17,670 nt of DNA from an uncultured Spirochaetia bacterium. GTDB taxonomy: Bacteria; Spirochaetota; UBA4802; JAGODF01. The DNA lies in assembly GCA_937967705.1 (NCBI GenBank), contig CALCJG010000357.1, positions 1 to 17,670 of the forward strand, written 5' to 3'. Under the pieces are notes generated by a model. The model made no database searches. It saw nothing but the letters and a program-made list of their open reading frames with translations, and was not told the origin of the DNA. A program made the position numbers and the translations under genes. Positions 1 to 7,476 of the stretch are shown in pieces. Each line of letters starts with the position of its first letter. Positions within the stretch are counted from its first letter, which is position 1.

Positions 1-315
1 GATAACCTGAAAAAATATGGTGGATTTATTCCTGGAATTAGGCCTGGAAAAAATACATCGGACTATATTATGAGGATTTTGAATCGAATTACTTTACCCG
101 GATCAATATTCCTGGCAATGATAGCAATAGTTCCGGATATCATAATTAATATGTGGCCGACTCTTTCTCATGAGTTAGCGTATTTATTCGGCGGCACTTC
201 TCTTCTTATCATTGTAGGGGTAGCTCTGGATACCTTAAAACAGATTGAATCTCAATTACTCATGCGCCATTATGATGGTTTCTTCAAGAAAGGGCGATTG
301 AGAGGACGTTATTAG
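1..315 (+). CDS. secY: Protein translocase subunit SecY, C-terminal part (5' end outside window)
   Basis: SecY is the channel-forming subunit of the SecYEG translocon in the inner membrane. The reading frame is open from base 1 and ends at TAG 313-315, so only the last 104 residues are present. What is visible is the conserved cytoplasmic loop before the ninth helix ([16 protein letters not shown]), two hydrophobic helices (about residues 33-53 and 60-78 of this fragment), and the basic tail ending KKGRLRGRY. The loop [10 protein letters not shown] is characteristic of SecY and is involved in ribosome and SecA contact. An ATG at 70 lies in frame but is internal, because the SecY match begins well upstream. 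The gene precedes map and infA, as in the distal spc operon of many bacteria; adk, which often follows secY, is absent here. Confidence 0.96.
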   Translation, partial: DNLKKYGGFIPGIRPGKNTSDYIMRILNRITLPGSIFLAMIAIVPDIIINMWPTLSHELAYLFGGTSLLIIVGVALDTLKQIESQLLMRHYDGFFKKGRLRGRY

Positions 316-363
316 TGATTTGGGGCTTGATGGAATTATCTAAGGCAACTTTGGTGTAGTCGA

Positions 364-1122
364 TTGGGTATTTATATTTATAGTTCTGATCAAATTGAAA
401 AAATACGAAAAGCTTGTAAAATAGTTGCAGATGTTCTTGACAGATTAAAGGATATAGTGGAAGAAGGCATTTCCACTTTTGAATTGGATAGTATAGCACA
501 GAATATTATCGAAGAAAGTGGAGGAAAGCCGGCTTTTTTAGGATATCGAGGCTACCCTGCAGCGTTATGTACATCTATTAATGAAGTGGTGGTTCATGGA
601 ATCCCCGATAAAAAAACCAAGCTGAAGAAAGGTGATGTTATTGGTGTTGATGTAGGGGTATTTCTGGACGGCTATTATGGAGACGCTGCATTTACTTATA
701 CTGTGGGACAAATTTCTGAAGACGCTCACAGGTTGCTTGAGGTAACGCGGGAATCCCTTAACGAAGGGATAAAGGTGTGTAATGTGGGTAATCGGATTTC
801 CGATATCTCGCATGCAATTGAAAGTTATGTTACCTGTTTTGGTTTCTCTCCAGTAAGAGAGTTTGTGGGTCATGGGATTGGGAAAAATCTCCATGAAGAA
901 CCTTCGATACCAAATTATGGTCAACCAGGAAGGGGTCAGAGGATTATAAATGGAATGGTTTTTGCCATTGAACCAATGATCAATGCGGGAAGCTACATGG
1001 TGGAAGTGCAGAATGACGGTTGGACTGTTTTAACGAAGGATAGGAAATTATCTGCTCATTATGAGCATACTGTTGCAGTGATTGATGGAAAAGCTAATAT
1101 CCTTACCGAGATTAGTATATAA
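364..1122 (+). CDS. map: Methionine aminopeptidase, type I
   Basis: This cytosolic metalloenzyme removes the initiator Met from nascent proteins after deformylation. The 252-residue product has the expected length for type Ia, without an N-terminal zinc-finger extension. All five metal ligands are present and fall one position before the E. coli numbering: D96 in GVDVGVF, D107 in YYGDAAF, H170 in VGHGIG, E203 in AIEPMI and E234 near EHTVAV. The substrate-site His is H79 in VVHGIPD. The start is TTG at 364, the only start codon in this frame that keeps the usual beginning (a short strand, then EKIRKACKI). No clear Shine-Dalgarno sequence precedes it, so initiation may be weak. The gene sits between secY and infA, 48 bases after secY and 17 bases before infA, and is probably cotranscribed with them. 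Confidence 0.97.
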   Translation: MGIYIYSSDQIEKIRKACKIVADVLDRLKDIVEEGISTFELDSIAQNIIEESGGKPAFLGYRGYPAALCTSINEVVVHGIPDKKTKLKKGDVIGVDVGVFLDGYYGDAAFTYTVGQISEDAHRLLEVTRESLNEGIKVCNVGNRISDISHAIESYVTCFGFSPVREFVGHGIGKNLHEEPSIPNYGQPGRGQRIINGMVFAIEPMINAGSYMVEVQNDGWTVLTKDRKLSAHYEHTVAVIDGKANILTEISI

Positions 1123-1139
1123 AATTGCCAAGGAAGTAT

Positions 1140-1358
1140 ATGCCAAAGGAAGAACCTATCGAAGTTGAGGGAGTCGTTGTTGAGCCATTGCCCAATGCAA
1201 TGTTTCGTGTGAAGCTGGAAAATGGACATGTGGTGCTGGCACATATCTCAGGTAAAATGCGAATGCATTATATAAGGATACTCCCTGGTGATAAAGTGAC
1301 AGTTGAGCTCTCTCCCTATGATTTGAGTCGTGGAAGGATTATCTATCGATCAAAGTAA
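1140..1358 (+). CDS. infA: Translation initiation factor IF-1
   Basis: IF-1 is a single OB-fold protein that binds the 30S A site and assists IF-2 and IF-3 in start selection. The core [20 protein letters not shown], then [22 protein letters not shown], is nearly invariant in the family. I place the start at ATG 1140, giving 72 residues ([11 protein letters not shown]), the standard length. An in-frame TTG at 1125 would add five residues (MPRKY) not seen in IF-1, and the purine-rich AAGGAAG at 1130-1136, a good ribosome binding site, would lie inside that longer version. The gene follows map by 17 bases and precedes rpmJ by 35. Confidence 0.97.
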   Translation: MPKEEPIEVEGVVVEPLPNAMFRVKLENGHVVLAHISGKMRMHYIRILPGDKVTVELSPYDLSRGRIIYRSK

Positions 1359-1393
1359 GAAGATGCGTATAATGTTTAACGAGGTTGTGATTT

Positions 1394-1522
1394 ATGAAGG
1401 TCAGAGTGTCAGTAAAGAAAATATGCAGTGATTGTAAAATCATTAAGCGGTATGGGGTCATAAGAGTTATATGTAAAAATCCCAGGCATAAGCAAAGACA
1501 GAAGATTAGAACTTTAAAGTAA
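1394..1522 (+). CDS. rpmJ: 50S ribosomal protein L36 (zinc-ribbon form)
   Basis: This is a 42-residue ORF starting at ATG 1394, [20 protein letters not shown] and onward, ending at TAA 1520-1522. It matches the family almost residue for residue through the segment PRHKQRQ. The zinc ligands of the C+ form are present: C11 and C14 as CxxC, C27, and a His at 32 (PRHKQRQ). Most L36 proteins stop at 37-38 residues just after KQRQG; here the chain runs on with KIRTLK. GAGG at 1381-1384 lies about nine bases before the start. Placement between infA and rpsM is the canonical order, and L36 stabilises 23S rRNA in the large subunit. Confidence 0.96.
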   Translation: MKVRVSVKKICSDCKIIKRYGVIRVICKNPRHKQRQKIRTLK

Positions 1523-1538
1523 TTGGATAGAGGTAGGT

Positions 1539-1910
1539 ATGGCTCGAATAGCAGGCGTTGATTTACCCAATAATAAAAGAGTTGAAATTGGTTTAACCTA
1601 TATATTCGGAATTGGGTTGACCACTTCAAAAAAGATTCTTGGGGAAGCTCAAGTCGATCCTGATAAGCGCATAAAAGATTTAACTGACGATGAAATCAAC
1701 GTATTAAGAAAGACTATAGAGAAAAATGTAAAAGTAGAAGGCGATTTAAGAACCGAGAACGCTATGAATATTAAGCGTTTGATGGATATCGGATGTTATC
1801 GGGGTATTCGTCATAGAAGAGGCCTTCCTGTAAGGGGGCAGAATACGAAGAATAATGCCAAAACTCGAAAGAAAGGTAGGAGACCGGGTTTATCTCCAAA
1901 GAAAAAGTAA
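1539..1910 (+). CDS. rpsM: 30S ribosomal protein S13
   Basis: S13 lies in the head of the small subunit and contacts the P-site tRNA and bridge B1 to the large subunit. The 123-residue product begins [20 protein letters not shown] and has the helix-two-turn-helix segment [14 protein letters not shown], the conserved [15 protein letters not shown] motif at about residues 87-101, and an Arg/Lys-rich tail ([16 protein letters not shown]) that reaches the tRNA anticodon stem region. Start ATG 1539 is preceded by a GAGG-containing purine tract at 1530-1537. It begins the alpha operon portion of the cluster, 16 bases after rpmJ and 19 bases before rpsK. Confidence 0.98.
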   Translation: MARIAGVDLPNNKRVEIGLTYIFGIGLTTSKKILGEAQVDPDKRIKDLTDDEINVLRKTIEKNVKVEGDLRTENAMNIKRLMDIGCYRGIRHRRGLPVRGQNTKNNAKTRKKGRRPGLSPKKK

Positions 1911-1929
1911 TATAATCAGGAGTTGATAA

Positions 1930-2316
1930 GTGAAACAAAAAAGAACTAAGAAGAAAGACAAAAAGAATATTCCTGTTGGCAAAGCGTTCATACAGGCAAC
2001 TTATAATAATACGATAATAACCCTGACGGATATGCAGGGTAATGTTATTTCGTGGGCATCCTCTGGTGGAGAAGGTTTTAGGGGATCCAGAAAATCAACG
2101 CCCTTTGCTGCACAGATGGCAGCGAAAGTTGCTGCACAGAAAGCAATTGATACCGCTGGGTTGAGGACAGTTGAGGTTCTGGTGAAAGGGCCTGGGATAG
2201 GTCGTGAGGCTGCAATTCGTTCCCTTGCACAAACGGGTCTGGATATTGTAAAAATAAAAGATGTTACTCCTATCCCGCATAACGGATGCCGGCCCCCTAA
2301 ACGAAGAAGAGTCTAA
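1930..2316 (+). CDS. rpsK: 30S ribosomal protein S11
   Basis: S11 binds 16S rRNA in the platform of the small subunit near the E site. The product is 128 residues, normal for the family. Visible signatures are [51 protein letters not shown], and the C-terminal [18 protein letters not shown], where the Asn-Gly pair is the known site of isoaspartate formation in S11. The start is GTG at 1930 with AGGAG at 1919-1923, so a non-ATG start is well supported. The N-terminus is very lysine-rich ([11 protein letters not shown]). It is followed by rpsD after 15 bases. Confidence 0.98.
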   Translation: MKQKRTKKKDKKNIPVGKAFIQATYNNTIITLTDMQGNVISWASSGGEGFRGSRKSTPFAAQMAAKVAAQKAIDTAGLRTVEVLVKGPGIGREAAIRSLAQTGLDIVKIKDVTPIPHNGCRPPKRRRV

Positions 2317-2331
2317 TCGAGCGAGGAGAAT

Positions 2332-2961
2332 ATGGCAAAATATACAGGACCTTCATGTAAAATATGCAGGCGCGAGATGACCCCTTTAATGCTTAAGGGG
2401 CAGAGATGTTTGACAGATAAATGTGCTCTCAAAAAGAAAAAATATCCTCCTGGACCACCTAAAAAAAGGAGATCGAAGCTGTCTGACTATGGGGTACAGT
2501 TGCGTGAAAAACAGAAGATTAGAAAGAGTTATGGTCTGCTGGAGAAACAGTTCCGCCGTATCTTTGCAGAAGCTTCTAAGAAGAAAGGTGTTACCGGTGA
2601 GATCATGCTGTCTCTGTTAGAGAGAAGGCTTGATAATGTGCTTTTTAGAATGGGTTTTGCGTCGTCAAGGATGCAGGCAAGACAGTTTGTACAGCATAAG
2701 CACGTTATGGTGAATGGAATAATAGTTGATATATCATCTTATCGTGTCAGAGAAAATGATATTGTTGAGATAAGGGATAGCTTTAAAGAAAACGCAATTC
2801 TTGAGGATTGTATAAAATTGTCGAAGGCTATCAGTTCGGTTCCTGAATGGGTTGATGTTAATTTTGAACAAAAATCAGGTAAGGTCGTGCGCTTCCCCAA
2901 CAGACAGGATATTAAAGCCACTTTTAATGAGCAGCTTGTTGTTGAGCTCTATTCCAAATAG
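2332..2961 (+). CDS. rpsD: 30S ribosomal protein S4 (cysteine-containing, probable zinc form)
   Basis: S4 nucleates assembly of the small subunit, and in many bacteria it represses the alpha operon translationally. The 209-residue protein has an N-terminal cysteine cluster (C9, C12, C26, C31), the C+ zinc arrangement found in Thermus and many other bacteria but absent in E. coli. The segment LSDYGVQLREKQKIRKSYGLLEKQFRRIF follows, then the S4 RNA-binding domain at about 99-160 (LERRLDNVLFRMGFASSRMQARQFV, HVMVNG). The C-terminus reads VVELYSK. The start at ATG 2332 has GAGGAG at 2323-2328. A 76-base gap, larger than those between the other genes of the cluster, separates it from rpoA; I see no convincing promoter or hairpin in it. 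Confidence 0.98.
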   Translation: MAKYTGPSCKICRREMTPLMLKGQRCLTDKCALKKKKYPPGPPKKRRSKLSDYGVQLREKQKIRKSYGLLEKQFRRIFAEASKKKGVTGEIMLSLLERRLDNVLFRMGFASSRMQARQFVQHKHVMVNGIIVDISSYRVRENDIVEIRDSFKENAILEDCIKLSKAISSVPEWVDVNFEQKSGKVVRFPNRQDIKATFNEQLVVELYSK

Positions 2962-3037
2962 GAAAGCATATTGAAAGTGCGCTTAAGGATGTAATCATGT
3001 GTGATCTAGTCGTGATGACCTTTATACGGAGGAAGTA

Positions 3038-4003
3038 ATGGCCCCTAGAAACCTATTAAAGGGTTTTAAAAGACCGAATAAAATTGTTTTTGAACATAGT
3101 GACTTGCAGCCAAATTATGGAAGGTTTATTGCTGAGCCCTTCGAGAAAGGGTATGGCCTTACGATAGGGAATTCCTTGCGGAGGGTTCTGCTTTCTTCTA
3201 TAGAGGGATCTGCAATTTCTGCGATAAAGATTGAAGGGGTTCCTCATGAGTTTTCTTCAATCGAGGGCGTTTATGAAGATGTTACCAGGATTATCCTTAA
3301 TCTGAAGAAGCTGAGGTTGAAGTATCATGGTGAGCTTCAGAAAGTAATACATATCATAAAAGAGGGTCCTGGCGATTTCAAAGGTGAAGACTTTAATATC
3401 GACCCTGATGTTGAAATAATGAACCCCGATATGAAAATCGCGACATTGAACGAAGCCGGAAAAATTGATATGGAGATTGAAATTCAGAAGGGACGCGGTT
3501 ATGTACCTGCTGAAATCAATAAAAGTAATACTGAAGCGGTGGGTGTCATTCCCATTGATGCCATTTTCTCACCAATACAGAAGGTGAATGTTAAAGTTGA
3601 AGATACGCGTGTAGGGCAGCGGACGGATTATGATAAGTTGATTCTAGAGATATGGACAGATGGCTCCATATCCCCTGATGATGCCCTGGCTCAAGCGGCT
3701 AAGATAATCAAGGATCATATGACGATTTTCATCAATTTTGAGGAGGATGTTGAGGAAGAGGTTGAGGTCGTTGATGAGAACATTGAAAAAATGAAAAACC
3801 TCCTGTCACGATCCATCGATGAAATGGAATTATCCGTCAGATCATACAACACCCTGAAGAGCCTGGATATATCCTCTCTGGAACAGCTTGTACAAAAGAC
3901 TGAGGACGAATTGAGAAAATCCAAGCACTACAGTGATGGCATTTTAAAGGAAATCAAAGCAAAGCTGGAAGTATTGCATTTAAGTCTCGGATTAAAGGGA
4001 TGA
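3038..4003 (+). CDS. rpoA: DNA-directed RNA polymerase subunit alpha
   Basis: Alpha forms the dimer that scaffolds RNA polymerase assembly; its C-terminal domain reads UP elements and contacts activators. The 321-residue product has the N-terminal dimerisation domain (about 15-235) with [41 protein letters not shown] and GRGYVPAE. A very acidic linker ([13 protein letters not shown], about 235-248) leads to the C-terminal domain (about 255-318). In that domain the helix-1 DNA contacts corresponding to E. coli R265 and N268 are kept (R268, N271). The helix-4 contacts G296, K298 and S299 are replaced by S299, G301 and I302. From memory, leptospiral alpha subunits carry a similar KHYSD segment. 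A strong Shine-Dalgarno, GGAGGAAG (3028-3035), precedes ATG 3038. rplQ follows after 18 bases. Confidence 0.98.
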   Translation: MAPRNLLKGFKRPNKIVFEHSDLQPNYGRFIAEPFEKGYGLTIGNSLRRVLLSSIEGSAISAIKIEGVPHEFSSIEGVYEDVTRIILNLKKLRLKYHGELQKVIHIIKEGPGDFKGEDFNIDPDVEIMNPDMKIATLNEAGKIDMEIEIQKGRGYVPAEINKSNTEAVGVIPIDAIFSPIQKVNVKVEDTRVGQRTDYDKLILEIWTDGSISPDDALAQAAKIIKDHMTIFINFEEDVEEEVEVVDENIEKMKNLLSRSIDEMELSVRSYNTLKSLDISSLEQLVQKTEDELRKSKHYSDGILKEIKAKLEVLHLSLGLKG

Positions 4004-4021
4004 GGACAGGAGTTATCTGAA

Positions 4022-4480
4022 ATGAGACATGGAAATAGTGTAAAACAGTTAGGAAGAAGTCATGCCCACAGGAAGGCCATGTTCGCGAATATGGTTACGT
4101 CATTATTCCAAAAAGAAAGAATAATCACAACCAAAGTAAAGGCGAAAGAGTTAAAGCGGATATCCGAAAAACTCATTACCAAGGCAAAGAACAATATTGA
4201 GCTTAGCGCAGAAGAATCTGGAAAGATCCTTCATAATAAAAGAATGGTCATGCGAGTAGTGAATGATCGGAATGTAGTGAAGAAGCTTTTTGATGATATT
4301 GCAATTAGATTTAAAGATAGAAAGGGCGGTTATACCCGTATCTATCTTTTAGGTGAGCGTAGGGCAGGGGATGCTGCTGAGATGGCCATCATCGAACTTG
4401 TCGATCGTAAAGAGCCCTCAACTATTTCCAAAGATGATTCCAAAAAAGATAAAAAGAACAAGAAGGGAAAAAAAGAATAA
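4022..4480 (+). CDS. rplQ: 50S ribosomal protein L17
   Basis: L17 is a large-subunit protein near the tunnel exit. The 152-residue product starts with the family signature MRHGNSVKQLGRSHAHRKAM and has NMVTSLFQKERIITTKVKAKELK and GGYTRIYLLGERRAGDAAEMAIIELV. Most bacterial L17 proteins end soon after this last motif (about 115-130 residues); here a charged tail of about 25 residues follows (SKDDSKKDKKNKKGKKE), a type of extension that varies between lineages. AGGAG at 4008-4012 is nine bases before ATG 4022. This is the last gene of the ribosomal cluster and is followed 23 bases later by the A-tract of the terminator hairpin. Confidence 0.98.
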   Translation: MRHGNSVKQLGRSHAHRKAMFANMVTSLFQKERIITTKVKAKELKRISEKLITKAKNNIELSAEESGKILHNKRMVMRVVNDRNVVKKLFDDIAIRFKDRKGGYTRIYLLGERRAGDAAEMAIIELVDRKEPSTISKDDSKKDKKNKKGKKE

Positions 4481-4503
4481 ATGGCCATTGCTTAAATTGA
4501 TAC

Positions 4504-4536
4504 AAAAAAAAGCAGCCTTTGAAGGGCTGCTTTTTT
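4504..4536. terminator. Bidirectional intrinsic terminator between rplQ and the convergent gene
   Basis: A hairpin at 4511-4531 pairs AGCAGCCTT with AGGGCTGCT (nine pairs including one G-T) around a TGA loop. It is preceded by eight A residues (4504-4511) and followed by six T residues (4531-4536). On either strand the structure reads as a GC-rich stem followed by a U-run, so it can stop rplQ transcripts on the plus strand and those of the 4556-5530 gene on the minus strand. It fills the 75-base gap between the two stop codons. Confidence 0.9.
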
Positions 4537-4555
4537 ATATTTTAACTCTATAAGA

Positions 4556-5530
4556 TTACTTCTTTCCTTCCGTTGGCGGGGATTTAGTGTCATCCTTTTT
4601 AGATTCCTCGCTTCCTGTGAACTTGGGATAATCCTTGGGAAGCCTTTTTTCCTCGTCGGAATGGATCAGTTTTGCATTATCGTTGGCATCCTTCTTGAAT
4701 TTTTCCGGAATTCTAACATCGAATATGGGATCCAGTGATTGCGGGGAAACATTGTATTTTTCCAGTTGGGTTTGAACAGTTATAAGATTATTATAGTTTA
4801 CAATCTTGAATATTTCAATTCCATATTGTTTTGCCAGTCGGCAAAGGAAAATGGCATTGGAATAAACTTCTATCATATAATCAAGATCTTCGGATTTAAC
4901 ATCTTTTTTGTTTTTGAACTTGTTTTTGATTATTAGAATATCAGGATGGTTGATCAGTTTTTTTGATTCTTCCAGTTTTCTATAACCTGTCTTAAGATAG
5001 GTTTCGATCATCTGTTTGTCATAATAGAAATGGTACTCTTCAGGTTTGTATTTCTGAACATTTATTTTAAAGGGATCTTTGGGCCTTTTCAAATACTTGA
5101 TATCACCCCCGCTTCTTCCGTACTTGATCAGGATGTCAAAGGATTTTTCAGAGGTTGAATTCAATAATTCTGTTGTTCGTTCTATGTATATTTTAGCAAG
5201 TTCCTCCATAAGATTACTGAGATTTAATTTAACACGGTAAAATTTGGTTTTATATTTTTTTGTGGATTCGTCCTTTTCGACAAAGTGCTGAGCGTAATAA
5301 TCCTTTGAAACTTTTTCAAATTGTGCCTGAATTTCCTTGTATTTCTTCCCCAAGTCATCCGTTGCGAAATTGGATATCATGATTCGGACTTTCCTTATGA
5401 CGTCCAGAGTGAACACATAATCATTTTGTGATTTTATTGAGCTTGATATGGGAAATGCCTTGCTAATAGGTAAAAGAAGTGATGTAAAAGCACAGATTAA
5501 AAATAATAGGATCGGTTTTTGTATTTTCAT
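4556..5530 (-). CDS. Exported lysine-rich protein of unknown function
   Basis: I do not recognise this 324-residue protein. The N-terminus is a signal peptide: MKIQK, a hydrophobic core at about residues 7-20, and a plausible signal peptidase I site after A25 (ISKA/FP). There is no cysteine at the cleavage point, so a lipoprotein is unlikely, and no further membrane segment. The mature chain looks mostly helical and highly charged. Notable segments are LMEELAKIYIERTTELLNS, the Tyr-rich YHFYYDKQMIETYLKTGYRKLEE, and SLDPIFDVRIPEKFKKDANDNAKLIH. The last 20 or so residues (SEESKKDDTKSPPTEGKK) look disordered. The product is presumably periplasmic. On the minus strand ATG 5530 is preceded by GAGG at seven bases. 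The gene stands alone, divergent from the DUF2225 gene and convergent with rplQ, and has its own promoter-like sequence. It may be lineage-specific. Confidence 0.88.
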   Translation of the reverse strand: MKIQKPILLFLICAFTSLLLPISKAFPISSSIKSQNDYVFTLDVIRKVRIMISNFATDDLGKKYKEIQAQFEKVSKDYYAQHFVEKDESTKKYKTKFYRVKLNLSNLMEELAKIYIERTTELLNSTSEKSFDILIKYGRSGGDIKYLKRPKDPFKINVQKYKPEEYHFYYDKQMIETYLKTGYRKLEESKKLINHPDILIIKNKFKNKKDVKSEDLDYMIEVYSNAIFLCRLAKQYGIEIFKIVNYNNLITVQTQLEKYNVSPQSLDPIFDVRIPEKFKKDANDNAKLIHSDEEKRLPKDYPKFTGSEESKKDDTKSPPTEGKK

Positions 5531-5616
5531 AAATCAACCTCAATAAAGATCTCAAAGTATATATCGGTAATTCTCCCATCACTCTTGAGGGTTTAAAGAT
5601 GAATTTAATCTATATT

Positions 5617-5645
5617 ATTATTGTAAAATAATAAAAATTTGTCAA
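5617..5645 (-). promoter_or_regulatory. Probable sigma-70-type promoter for the exported protein gene
   Basis: Read on the minus strand, a perfect TTGACA (-35, 5645-5640) is followed after exactly 17 bases by AATAAT (-10, 5622-5617, five of six matches to TATAAT). The predicted transcript would begin near 5610, giving a leader of about 80 bases before the ATG at 5530. An 8-base palindrome AAGCGCTT (5651-5658) lies just upstream of the -35 box and could be a regulator site. The match is good, but it is sequence evidence only. Confidence 0.7.
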
Positions 5646-5710
5646 TATGTAAGCGCTTGAAGGAGAATGGAGAATCTGTTGTAAAAGGTAAAAGCTTGTT
5701 GAAAAGATTA

Positions 5711-5739
5711 TTGCTAAATTGTGTCAAATTATATATATT
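5711..5739 (+). promoter_or_regulatory. Candidate promoter for the DUF2225-truA transcript
   Basis: TTGCTA (5711-5716, four of six matches) and TATATT (5734-5739, five of six) are separated by 17 bases. Transcription would start near 5746, about 35 bases before the ATG at 5781. The surrounding sequence is AT-rich, so chance matches are likely. Together with the minus-strand promoter it would make 5531-5780 a divergent promoter region. Nothing else is visible in that 250-base gap apart from the AAGCGCTT palindrome. Confidence 0.45.
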
Positions 5740-5780
5740 GCCGTTGATATGTAAATTTTATATTAGGTGTAAATAAAACG

Positions 5781-6683
5781 ATGAGCGACCAACAGCGCAA
5801 GGTTTCCTATAGACAAAAAAATCCTATCAAATGCCCAATATGTTCAAATGAATTTCATCGTGAAGAAATGTTTACAGGCGGTGGACGTCTGATAGCGGGT
5901 AAGTTGACCGATGAATTGAGAAGATTGTATGAGAAGAACGACAAATGGGGCAAGATATACCCATTAGCTTATCTGCTTACCGTTTGTCCAAAGTGTCTTT
6001 ATACTGCCTATCCAAGGGATTTTAGCGAGATTACACCGGAGGAGATAGAGAAGATAGCCAAGACGACTCAGGCTCGGTTGAATTCGATGAGAAAGTTCTT
6101 TGGTAATGCCACCTTTGAGGATGACAGGAACCTGATGCTGGGGGCTGCTTCCTATCTGCTTGCTGTTGATTGTTATACTTTCAGAAGAAAGAATGTGGCA
6201 CCCACCTTTAAAAATGCTGTTTCCTCCATCAGAGCTGCATGGCTTTTCAGTGATCTCGCAGGTGAAATACCGGAAAAGCCCTATAGGAAGATTTCTGATT
6301 TTTTCTATAAGAAATCTTATCAATATTATCAGCAATTGCTGGATCTTATGCAGACCGGGCAGGAGCCTATGGATGCTGCAGGGAATATGGGTCCTGACTT
6401 TGATAAAAACTGGGGTTATGAAGGTATTCTGTACATGAATTCCATATTAACTTTGAAAATTGGCGCACTCGACGAGGACATTCACCGAAGGATTGAAAAC
6501 TTTAATAATACAAAGCGTTATCTCAGTCGTCTTTTCGGAAGTGGAAAATCATCTAAATCCAAACCTGGGGCACTGATTGATATGACAAGGGACCTTTACG
6601 ACAAGATAAATGAAATGGTTGAGCAATGGATGCAGGAGACAGGGGAGAGCGGAGAGGCGGAAGCGGAAGAAACCGCAGAATAG
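5781..6683 (+). CDS. DUF2225 family protein (probable zinc-binding, function unknown)
   Basis: The protein has 300 residues and no signal peptide or membrane segment, so it is predicted cytoplasmic. Two CxxC knuckles, C18/C21 (CPICSNEF) and C69/C72 (CPKCLYTAYPRDF), bracket an amphipathic region. This spacing and the wording around the second knuckle are what I know as the DUF2225 family, common in spirochaetes and clostridia and without an established function. The remainder (about 85-275) is helical with aromatic-rich segments resembling helical repeats (ASYLLAVDCYTF, FFYKKSYQYYQQLLDLM). The C-terminus is acidic (GESGEAEAEETAE). The start at ATG 5781 has only a weak AGGTG at 5766-5770. Its last 58 bases overlap the start of truA in another frame, suggesting cotranscription. 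The family call rests on motif memory; the zinc site is inferred. Confidence 0.85.
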   Translation: MSDQQRKVSYRQKNPIKCPICSNEFHREEMFTGGGRLIAGKLTDELRRLYEKNDKWGKIYPLAYLLTVCPKCLYTAYPRDFSEITPEEIEKIAKTTQARLNSMRKFFGNATFEDDRNLMLGAASYLLAVDCYTFRRKNVAPTFKNAVSSIRAAWLFSDLAGEIPEKPYRKISDFFYKKSYQYYQQLLDLMQTGQEPMDAAGNMGPDFDKNWGYEGILYMNSILTLKIGALDEDIHRRIENFNNTKRYLSRLFGSGKSSKSKPGALIDMTRDLYDKINEMVEQWMQETGESGEAEAEETAE

Positions 6684-7438
6684 CCCTTCTGGTTCAATAT
6701 AGGGGGACCTGTTTTAACGGATGGCAGATGCAAAAAGGAGGGCGAACAGTACAGCAGACTGTGGAAAACGCCCTTGAGATTATAACTAAAGAAAGACATA
6801 GAATCGTGGCATCCGGAAGAACGGATTCGGGGGTGCATGCTCTTGGCCAGGTGGTTCATATGGATACAGATAGGGATATTCCACTAGAAAAGTTATGCTA
6901 TAGCCTGAATGGCATTCTGGAACGCGATGTCTCAATAAAAAATGCCTACAATGTCAACCATGAGTTTCATGCACGATATGATGCGGTAGAAAGAGAGTAT
7001 ATATATTTAATCTATAATCATCCCCAGCGGAATCCTTTTCTGGAGGAAAGGGCCCTTTGGGTTAATTACCCTCTGGATGTGGATTATCTCAAGGAGGCTT
7101 CCGGTTATCTGTTGGGTGAGAAGGACTTTTCTTCCTTTTGTAAAAAGATATCTATGGAAGGTAACATGGTCAGACGAATCATCAATATCAGCCTGCATAG
7201 AAAGGATGATCTGATCAGTTTCCGGATTAGGGGAAATGCGTTTTTACATAATATGATTCGTATTATCATCGGGACTTTACTGGAGATGTACAGGGAAAAC
7301 AGGGAGCCAGGCTTTATGCAGGAAGTGCTCGTCCGGAAAGACCGGGATTGCAGCGGAATAACAGCACCGGCCTGCGGCTTGTATCTGTCTGAGGTCATCT
7401 ATCACCCCCCTCTCAATTCTTATGAATCCGCCTTCTGA
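6626..7438 (+). CDS. truA: tRNA pseudouridine(38-40) synthase TruA
   Basis: TruA converts uridines 38-40 of the tRNA anticodon stem to pseudouridine. The product has 270 residues, with VQYRGTCFNGWQMQ near the N-terminus. The catalytic motif ASGRTDSGVHALGQ places the nucleophile at D67. Other family motifs are FHARYDAVEREYIYLIYN, KDFSSFCKK and FLHNMIRIIIGTLLEMYR. ATG 6626 comes four bases after an in-frame stop and is the only ATG, GTG or TTG that keeps the first core strand. It adds an unusual Arg/Gly-rich leader (about residues 2-18) before RIALLVQYRG and has no good Shine-Dalgarno. It overlaps the DUF2225 gene by 58 bases, so translation may depend on ribosomes finishing that gene. The identity is secure; the exact start is less so. 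Confidence 0.95.
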   Translation: MDAGDRGERRGGSGRNRRIALLVQYRGTCFNGWQMQKGGRTVQQTVENALEIITKERHRIVASGRTDSGVHALGQVVHMDTDRDIPLEKLCYSLNGILERDVSIKNAYNVNHEFHARYDAVEREYIYLIYNHPQRNPFLEERALWVNYPLDVDYLKEASGYLLGEKDFSSFCKKISMEGNMVRRIINISLHRKDDLISFRIRGNAFLHNMIRIIIGTLLEMYRENREPGFMQEVLVRKDRDCSGITAPACGLYLSEVIYHPPLNSYESAF

Positions 7439-7476
7439 TAGCATTATGTAACAAGGAATTGTAAAAAAAATGTTTC

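Noticed and set aside
1125..1139. Longer IF-1 starting at TTG 1125
   Set aside because: It would add five residues atypical for IF-1 and place the good AAGGAAG ribosome binding site inside the coding region; ATG 1140 gives the standard 72 residues.
2962..3037. Internal promoter between rpsD and rpoA
   Set aside because: TTGAAA at 2971-2976 has no acceptable -10 at 16-18 bases (ATCATG or neighbours), so I do not call it.
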